The translations under genes and the position numbers were made by a program. Positions 59,145 to 64,000 of a stretch of 64,000 nucleotides of DNA are shown piece after piece. The notes beneath the pieces are model-generated. The model did no database searches and had not been told where the DNA came from. It saw only the letters and a list, made by a program, of their open reading frames with translations. Within the stretch, counting starts at the first letter, position 1; the number at the start of each line of letters is the position of its first letter. Origin of the DNA: an uncultured Pirellulales bacterium (GTDB lineage Bacteria; Planctomycetota; Planctomycetia; Pirellulales; Thermoguttaceae); the NCBI GenBank assembly GCA_938015445.1, contig CALLPE010000008.1, positions 62,001 through 126,000 on the forward strand. The letters run 5' to 3'.

Positions 59145-59374
59145 CCGGCTACTGCTTCGAGAGCTGCCCTCGCGCTGGCCGCAGCCAGCGACAAGATGCC
59201 GATTCTGGCGTTGCCTTTTCGTCGAGGCCGTTAGCGCCGCGCGGTGGTTGGTGCAGCGGAACTGCCAAGCCAACCCTTGCCGGGCCGTGTGGGGCGGAGA
59301 TAATGAGCAACACCGAATGGCCGGCCCAGTGGCCGCCTGCCAAGAAGCGTTGTTGCTGTCGAGGATTTGTCGTC

Positions 59375-60277
59375 ATGTCACTGGTTGTCGTCGGCTCTGC
59401 CGCCCTGGATACCGTAGAAACGCCTTGCGAAAAGCGGGAAAACCTGTTGGGCGGATCGGCAGTGTACTTTTCTGTCGCGGCAAGTTTCTTCACCAGCGTG
59501 CATCTGGCGGCGGTGGTCGGTGAGGACTGGCCCGAAGAACATACCCGACTGCTTAAGACCCGGGGCATCGACACCGCCGGACTACAGGTGGTTCCCGGCG
59601 GCAAGACCTTCCGCTGGCACGGGCGGTACGAGCCGAATTTGAACGATCGGGAAACGATCGACGTGCATCTGAACGTGTTGACCCAGCACGACCCGGTGCT
59701 GCCGGAGCACTATCGCCGCTGCCAGTTCCTGTTTCTGGCCAACGGTGCCACCGGCTTGCAGCTACGCATGTTGGAACAATGCCCGGGCACGGTGCTGACA
59801 GTCGCCGATACCATGGACCTGTGGATCCGTACCGAACCGGACCAACTGGCCGAGCTACTACGCCGCGTAGATGGCCTGGTTCTCAACGACAGCGAAGCCA
59901 AACTGCTGAGCGGCGAGCAGAATGTGGTTCGGGCAGGCCGGCGCGTCCGCCAGATGGGGCCGCGCTTCGTGATCATCAAGAAAGGCGAGCACGGGGCGAT
60001 GTTCTTCGGACAGCACGAGACCTATGTCCTGCCGGCCTATCCCACGGCCGACGTCGTCGATCCGACCGGCGCCGGCGACGCTTTTGCCGGCGGCATGATG
60101 GGCTATTTGGCCGAGCAAGGGCAGTTCGACCCGCTGTCGCTCAAACAGGCCATCGCTTACGGAACCATCACGGCCAGCTTCACCGTGGAAGGATTCAGCC
60201 TGGAGGGGCTGCTGCGTGCTACCCGCGATGATCTGGACGCCCGACTGGAACAGTACAAACGCATGGTGAGCTTTTAG
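59375..60277 (+). CDS. PfkB-family carbohydrate/nucleoside kinase
   Basis: 300 residues from ATG 59375, which has GAGGA 9 bases upstream; the longer frame reaching back into tsaD is not coding. PfkB signatures are VVVGSAALDTVETP with LGGSAVYFSVAASFFTSV at the start and VDPTGAGDAFAGGMMGYLAEQ with the catalytic Asp near the end. Also present are VLNDSEAKLLSGEQN and FVIIKKGEHGAMFF. Substrate-lid residues (FRWHGRYEPNLNDRETIDVHL) do not match ribokinase or adenosine kinase strictly, so the substrate is open. It follows tsaD at 230 bases. Confidence 0.88.
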   Translation: MSLVVVGSAALDTVETPCEKRENLLGGSAVYFSVAASFFTSVHLAAVVGEDWPEEHTRLLKTRGIDTAGLQVVPGGKTFRWHGRYEPNLNDRETIDVHLNVLTQHDPVLPEHYRRCQFLFLANGATGLQLRMLEQCPGTVLTVADTMDLWIRTEPDQLAELLRRVDGLVLNDSEAKLLSGEQNVVRAGRRVRQMGPRFVIIKKGEHGAMFFGQHETYVLPAYPTADVVDPTGAGDAFAGGMMGYLAEQGQFDPLSLKQAIAYGTITASFTVEGFSLEGLLRATRDDLDARLEQYKRMVSF

Positions 60278-60332
60278 CGCTGCTGGGACCACGCGCCGCA
60301 GGCCGGCTTACTCGCCGCCAGGCAGCCGGCGC

Positions 60333-60968
60333 TCATTGGCTGGTAGGTGTGTCGTCGGAAGACAGGGTCGGTGGCTGCTGCCGCACCAATTGGCTGATCT
60401 GCCTGAACTGCTCGGTACCGGCAACCTGACACCACTCGAACAGCGCCGCTTCGGTGGTTGTCAGTGTCGCTCCGCAGCACTCCATGCGGCGCAAGGCCGT
60501 CTGGTGATCTATCCGGAAGCGTGAGCCGACCGCGTCCACCGCCACGTAAATCCGCCAGCCGTCGGCCAGCAGGTCCAATACCGTCTGCTGCACGCAGACA
60601 TGAGTCTCCATACCGCACACCAAGATTTTGCTGCGCCCAAGCTGGCGGAGGTTATCAAAAAGTTCCGGGCAGCCGCCGCAACTGAACGTGAGCTTCGACG
60701 GGAGACCCCCAACCGGCCGGAGCCGGCTGAGCCGCTGGGCAAGTTCCGCCACAGTGGGCCCCAGTCCCTTGGGATACTGCTCGGTAGCGCACACCGGCAG
60801 GCCGAGTATCCCGGCCCCGTCGAGCAGCCGACCGCAGTTCCACACCACCAGTTGGCGGTCTGAAATAGCCGGCACAAGCCGTTCCTGTACGTCCACGACC
60901 AGCAGCGCGGTGTCGTGGGCCGACATCAACTCGGGACTGCGCGGCAAGCAATTGCTCATGGATGTCAT
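60333..60968 (-). CDS. Isochorismatase-like cysteine hydrolase
   Basis: 211 residues from ATG 60968, with ATG 60959 and ATG 60926 as alternatives. The triad of the family is visible: Asp in TALLVVDVQERL, Lys in LPSKLTFSC and Cys in VCGMETHVCVQQTVLDLL. A cis-peptide-type GxExHVC context and the C-terminal VDAVGSRFRIDHQTALRRM also fit. Such enzymes hydrolyse amides or vinyl ethers (e.g. nicotinamide, N-carbamoyl compounds). There is no neighbouring pathway gene to fix the substrate. It is convergent with the PfkB kinase gene. Confidence 0.88.
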   Translation of the reverse strand: MTSMSNCLPRSPELMSAHDTALLVVDVQERLVPAISDRQLVVWNCGRLLDGAGILGLPVCATEQYPKGLGPTVAELAQRLSRLRPVGGLPSKLTFSCGGCPELFDNLRQLGRSKILVCGMETHVCVQQTVLDLLADGWRIYVAVDAVGSRFRIDHQTALRRMECCGATLTTTEAALFEWCQVAGTEQFRQISQLVRQQPPTLSSDDTPTSQ

Positions 60969-61014
60969 ATCACAGGGGCCGATAGAACTGCCAAAACTAC
61001 AACAACGTGGGCGG

Positions 61015-61482
61015 CTAGAACCAGTTACGCCGCTCGATTGCATAGCTGCGGTAGAACTCTTCGTCGCTTTTGGTTAGATAGATGATCCCTTCGACCAGCC
61101 CAATGGTGCCCATAAGCATCGTCGGCAAAGCGTACAGGCACACACCGAACACCGAGACCAGCAGCATGAGAATGCCTGTGCCCACAAACCCCAGAATGAA
61201 CTTGTGAACCCCCAGCGCCCCTAAGACGATGCCGCACACCCCGGCGGGAATCTTCTTGCTGGCGAACTCGCGCACCAGAGGGTCTTGCTCGGCATAGTGC
61301 GGCGCGCCCAGCGGCGATCGGGCCATCGGCAGCGGGGCCTGAAACTTGCCGCGGCACAGCGGACAGATGGTTGCCGCCCCGGCGTGGCTCGGCGAGATGC
61401 TCAACCGCGCTTGGCAGTAGGGACAGTTCAGCTCTAGCGAGCTGGGACGAACGCGCGGCGGAGGTTCATCGTAGGAGGCCAT
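61015..61482 (-). CDS. TM2-domain membrane protein with zinc ribbon
   Basis: 155 residues. The N-terminus has two CxxC knuckles (LNCPYCQARLSISPSHAGAATICPLCRGKF), a zinc ribbon. Residues ~76-150 form the TM2 domain: KKIPAGVCGIVLGALGVHKFILG with the TM2 signature GxxGxHKFxLG, LMLLVSVFGVCLYALPTMLMGTIGLVEGI, and the acidic-aromatic end YLTKSDEEFYRSYAIERRNWF. Its function is unknown. Together with the S1C protease here it shows the same N-terminal ribbon plus membrane-domain design. The start lies just upstream of, and diverges from, no other gene. Confidence 0.88.
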   Translation of the reverse strand: MASYDEPPPRVRPSSLELNCPYCQARLSISPSHAGAATICPLCRGKFQAPLPMARSPLGAPHYAEQDPLVREFASKKIPAGVCGIVLGALGVHKFILGFVGTGILMLLVSVFGVCLYALPTMLMGTIGLVEGIIYLTKSDEEFYRSYAIERRNWF

Positions 61483-61774
61483 TACAAGGCCTTTTCAACA
61501 GTCGCCTGTGTTCCTGCCCGAGTGGCAACGGCGCAGGCAATCTCGCACCCTTATGATGGGGACATTATAGTTCGGGCGCGGCCCGGCCGACAACCCACCG
61601 CCAGACAATCGCCTTTCTGCATTCGCCGCCGATAGCCTGCCACGTCCCCGCGTATTGTACGCTCTTCGGCATCCCCGGCGATAAATTACACGGCCCGCGC
61701 TGCCACATTTCGGCCCTGGGCGTTGTCAGGACACACAGCACCGCAGCCCGAAGCCACGCGGCACATTGGATGGG
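61483..61774. other. Spacer, no gene recognised
   Basis: About 290 bases between the TM2 gene start and the kelch-like gene stop, both leftward. It should hold the TM2 gene promoter. No repeat or hairpin stands out. Confidence 0.45.
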
Positions 61775-63121
61775 TCATTTTTCTCGGCGATACCGAAATA
61801 CCCACATGGTGCTGTTGTCGTCGCTGTCGCCGGCAGAATGGATGAAAACCGCGTTGAGCTGCGGATCGTAGAAGCCGTTCTTGGCCTGGCGGTTGCGTCC
61901 CAACTCGTCGGGGACGGGCAGCGGGTCGTCCAACCATTGATTGGCGTCGGGATCGTACACGTACACGCCGAGCCTTTCGGGCGTGTCGTCGTGGTGCGAG
62001 TGGAAGACCAGCAACACCTTGTCGTTGGCCGAGTCGTACACCAGCATCGCATTCTTGGTGGGGTAGCTGTTGGAGCCTTTACAGGGCTTTCCTTTCGGTT
62101 GGGGGTCGAGCCAGCGCTCGGCCTTTAGGTCGTAGACCCAAAATGCGTGCGTGCTGGGCGGTGCCACCGGATAGCTGCCCCCTCCGATGTAGATCCGCTG
62201 GCGTTTCGGGTCGTAGCAGCTTACAGCGTCGATGCCCCACGGCGGCGGCGGTCCGGCCGGTTTGACCTGGCTCCAGCGATTGCCCGGAACGTCGTAATAC
62301 CACACCTCTTGGTTTCGGTGCAGGAAGAAGGCTGCTTTGCGCTGGGGCAAGTAGATGAGCGTATCGCCGTGTCCAGTAGGCGGTCCGACTGTGCCGGTCC
62401 GCAGCCGCTCCCAGCGGCCGGTAAGCGTGTCGAACATCCACGGGCTAGCGTCCGACGGCGGCGGTTTCAGCCATGTTTGCCGCTGAGGTATCGCCCGCTG
62501 CCAATACGGATGCGTGTTGGGCATGCTCATCAGCCGCCGGTTGTCGGTGTCGTAGGCGTTCATCGAGTAGCCGTGCACCTGGGAGGCGACGGGAATGCGC
62601 TGGCCGGAAGCATCGGCCTCGAAGCCCTCGGAGTCGATCTGCAAGGCCAGCCGTTTGCAGTCCGCGCCGGGGTAGCAGCAGATCCAGCGATGGGCGTTGA
62701 TGTCGTACAGCCACAAGTCGTCCATGTAGTGGCCGTCCGGCTTCACGTAACCGTGAACTCCTTCGCCGAACAGGAACGCCCCGCGCAACTCCGGCGCCAA
62801 AGGCATCACTGCCGTCCATGAACGGCCCCGCGCCCGACCCCACTTCGGATCAGGAGCCGGCGCGCCCAGCTTCAACCACTTGCCGTCTTCCAGCGATTTG
62901 ATTTTCGCTATGTGCTGACCTTCCGGGCTGGGCAGTCCTTTGAGCGGCCTAGCCATCGCCGGGGGCGTGCCACTGGCGGCAGGGGCGCTTTGTGGCTGCC
63001 CGGCGGAAGCGTTTTCCATGTCAACCGGGCTGATGGCCGAGCGCAAAAACAAGCTGGCAGCAATGAGTCCCAAATAGCACCAGCTACAGCGTGGGCGACG
63101 GAAACAGCATCGCTTCCACAT
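61775..63121 (-). CDS. Secreted kelch-like beta-propeller protein
   Basis: 448 residues from ATG 63121, with GGGGAGGG ~8 bases upstream. An N-terminal signal anchor (CSWCYLGLIAASLFLRSAIS) and a Pro/Ala/Ser linker precede a series of kelch-like blades: MDDLWLYDINAHRWICCYPG, SMNAYDTDNRRLMSMPN, PWMFDTLTGRWERLRTG, EVWYYDVPGNRWSQVKPAG, ISCYDPKRQRIYIGGGS-type, HAFWVYDLKAERWLDPQP and GVYVYDPDANQWLDDPLP. It has at least six such units. It is likely exported and protein- or sugar-binding. No catalytic copper-site (galactose oxidase) residues could be identified. Confidence 0.85.
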   Translation of the reverse strand: MWKRCCFRRPRCSWCYLGLIAASLFLRSAISPVDMENASAGQPQSAPAASGTPPAMARPLKGLPSPEGQHIAKIKSLEDGKWLKLGAPAPDPKWGRARGRSWTAVMPLAPELRGAFLFGEGVHGYVKPDGHYMDDLWLYDINAHRWICCYPGADCKRLALQIDSEGFEADASGQRIPVASQVHGYSMNAYDTDNRRLMSMPNTHPYWQRAIPQRQTWLKPPPSDASPWMFDTLTGRWERLRTGTVGPPTGHGDTLIYLPQRKAAFFLHRNQEVWYYDVPGNRWSQVKPAGPPPPWGIDAVSCYDPKRQRIYIGGGSYPVAPPSTHAFWVYDLKAERWLDPQPKGKPCKGSNSYPTKNAMLVYDSANDKVLLVFHSHHDDTPERLGVYVYDPDANQWLDDPLPVPDELGRNRQAKNGFYDPQLNAVFIHSAGDSDDNSTMWVFRYRREK

Positions 63122-63257
63122 ATAACACCCTCCCCTGTGCGATTGGTAAAGCTGCACTTTGAGTGCCGCCACTGCGCGGCCGAGATGCGGAACTAAGCCA
63201 CTACGCGGTCGCGGTGAGGAACCAACTGGCCTAACAGCCTTCCACGACCGCCGTGGT

Positions 63258-64000
63258 TCAACTGCGCCGGTATTTTATCCTTCCGCCGACGATCACCATC
63301 TCGGCCCGGCCCGTCAGCTCCATGCCTGCAAACGGCGTGTTGCAGCTCTTGGAACGGAACTGCGCGGGGTCGACTTTCCAGCGAGCGGCCGGGTCGATGA
63401 TCGTCACGTCGGCGTCGGCGCCGATTTTCAACGTTCCTTTAGGAATGCCGAGTATTCTGGCGGGATTGATAGTCATTTTGGCCAGGGCGGCGGGCCAGTC
63501 CAGATGCCCCGGCTCGATCAACCGCCTGATGACCAGCCCCAGCGTAGTTTCCAGTCCCACGCAACCGAACGGTGCCTGGTCGAGTTCACGCATTTTCTTT
63601 TCTTTGGCGTGCGGGGCGTGGTCGCTGGCGATGACATCGATCGTGCCGTCGGCCAGGCCGGTGATCAGCGCATCGACATGTTCCTGTCCGCGCAGGGGCG
63701 GATTGATCTTGAAATTGGAGTCGAAGCTGCGCAGGCATTCGTCGGTAAGGGTGAAATGGTGTGGGGTGGCCTCGGCGGTCACGCGCACGCCGCGGCTCTT
63801 GGCCCGACGCAACGCATCGACGCTGTTGGAAGTCGATACGTGGCAGATGTGCAACCGGCCGCCGGTGGCCTCGGCCAGGGCGATGTCGCGGCTGACCATT
63901 ACGTCTTCGGCGGCGGCCGGGATGCCCGGCAGGCCCAGGATCATGGAAATCAGCCCCTCGTGCATCACGCCCGACTGCGTCAGCTCGCGGATTTCTGCAT
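63258..64000 (-). CDS. pyrC: Dihydroorotase, C-terminal part (partial)
   Basis: The frame is open to the right window edge; the last ~247 residues are visible, reading AEIRELTQSGVMHEGLISMI onward. Landmarks are the Zn-ligand His in LHICHVSTSNSVDALRRAK, RVTAEATPHHFTLTDECL, FKINPPLRGQEHVDAL, the catalytic Asp in IDVIASDHAPHAKEKK, NPARILGIPKGTLKIGADAD and the closing NTPFAGMELTGRAEMVIVGG. It cyclises carbamoyl-aspartate to dihydroorotate in pyrimidine synthesis. This is the class I (PyrC2-type) form. The N-terminal metal site lies outside the window. Confidence 0.93.
   Translation of the reverse strand, partial: AEIRELTQSGVMHEGLISMILGLPGIPAAAEDVMVSRDIALAEATGGRLHICHVSTSNSVDALRRAKSRGVRVTAEATPHHFTLTDECLRSFDSNFKINPPLRGQEHVDALITGLADGTIDVIASDHAPHAKEKKMRELDQAPFGCVGLETTLGLVIRRLIEPGHLDWPAALAKMTINPARILGIPKGTLKIGADADVTIIDPAARWKVDPAQFRSKSCNTPFAGMELTGRAEMVIVGGRIKYRRS

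Noticed and set aside
58883-59374. Upstream extension of the PfkB kinase into tsaD
   Set aside because: Arg-rich, without homology; ATG 59375 has a ribosome binding site and a normal PfkB N-terminus.
1-64000. tRNA, rRNA, tmRNA or RNase P RNA genes
   Set aside because: A scan for the T-loop GTTCGANTC and other landmarks in spacers on both strands gave no candidate with a foldable cloverleaf; a covariance-model search would be needed to exclude small RNAs.

Overview
The window is a GC-rich bacterial chromosome segment. Its gene content points to Planctomycetota, probably order Pirellulales. The main pointers are a Planctomycetes-Verrucomicrobia type microcompartment locus, a DUF1571 secreted protein, Tat-exported Gfo/Idh/MocA and DUF362 proteins, a PheT without the N-terminal tRNA-binding module, and several secreted proteins with zinc-ribbon, TM2 or kelch-like parts. 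The assignment rests on protein families recognised by eye. No rRNA, tRNA, CRISPR array, prophage or complete insertion sequence was seen.

Layout. 1-5.7 kb: the 3' end of RNase R, an isolated nuoI, a thioredoxin-fold secreted protein, a BON protein, and a 910-bp gap containing a 215-bp element with near-perfect terminal inverted repeats and a 10-bp target duplication. 5.8-16.4 kb: Tat-exported DUF362 protein, two small membrane proteins, Ogt, Maf, purine nucleoside phosphorylase, a secreted beta-propeller-like protein and a membrane-anchored S1C protease. 16.4-20.6 kb: a PD-(D/E)XK-like orphan and a two-gene ATP-citrate-lyase-type operon. 20.7-27.6 kb (minus strand): DUF4432 epimerase-like protein, pheT, pheS, rplT, rpmI and a double ACT protein. 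28-37 kb: Gfo/Idh/MocA oxidoreductase, SLC1-type symporter, nucleotide-sugar dehydrogenase, pRiA4b ORF-3-like protein and a large secreted glycosidase-like protein. 37.1-44.2 kb (minus strand): an overlapping cluster of a GT2 glycosyltransferase, a ChbG/HpnK deacetylase, a GT87-like membrane glycosyltransferase and a PAS histidine kinase, with the CCA-adding enzyme upstream.

44.6-53.5 kb is the centrepiece, a bacterial microcompartment operon. In order it holds a DeoR-type regulator with its own promoter and candidate operator, PduL, two BMC-H shell proteins, acetate kinase, BMC-P, CoA-acylating aldehyde dehydrogenase, a second BMC-P, an RpiB-fold-like protein of unknown role, a third BMC-P, and a class II (fuculose/rhamnulose phosphate) aldolase. 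From what is known of this class, the aldolase would make lactaldehyde inside the shell. The aldehyde dehydrogenase would oxidise it to the acyl-CoA, PduL would convert that to the acyl-phosphate, and acetate kinase would recover ATP outside. Four proteins carry amphipathic helices resembling encapsulation peptides. One of them is the RpiB-like protein, which has lost the catalytic cysteine position and may be a non-catalytic core component.

53.6-64 kb: DUF1571 protein, MBL-fold hydrolase, PmtA-like methyltransferase, S41 protease, TsaD, PfkB kinase, isochorismatase-like hydrolase, TM2 protein, kelch-like protein, and the C-terminal part of dihydroorotase running off the window edge.

Many intergenic spacers contain short tandem duplications (16-25 bp, 2-6 copies). 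Each has a sequence private to its spacer, including most spacers of the microcompartment operon.
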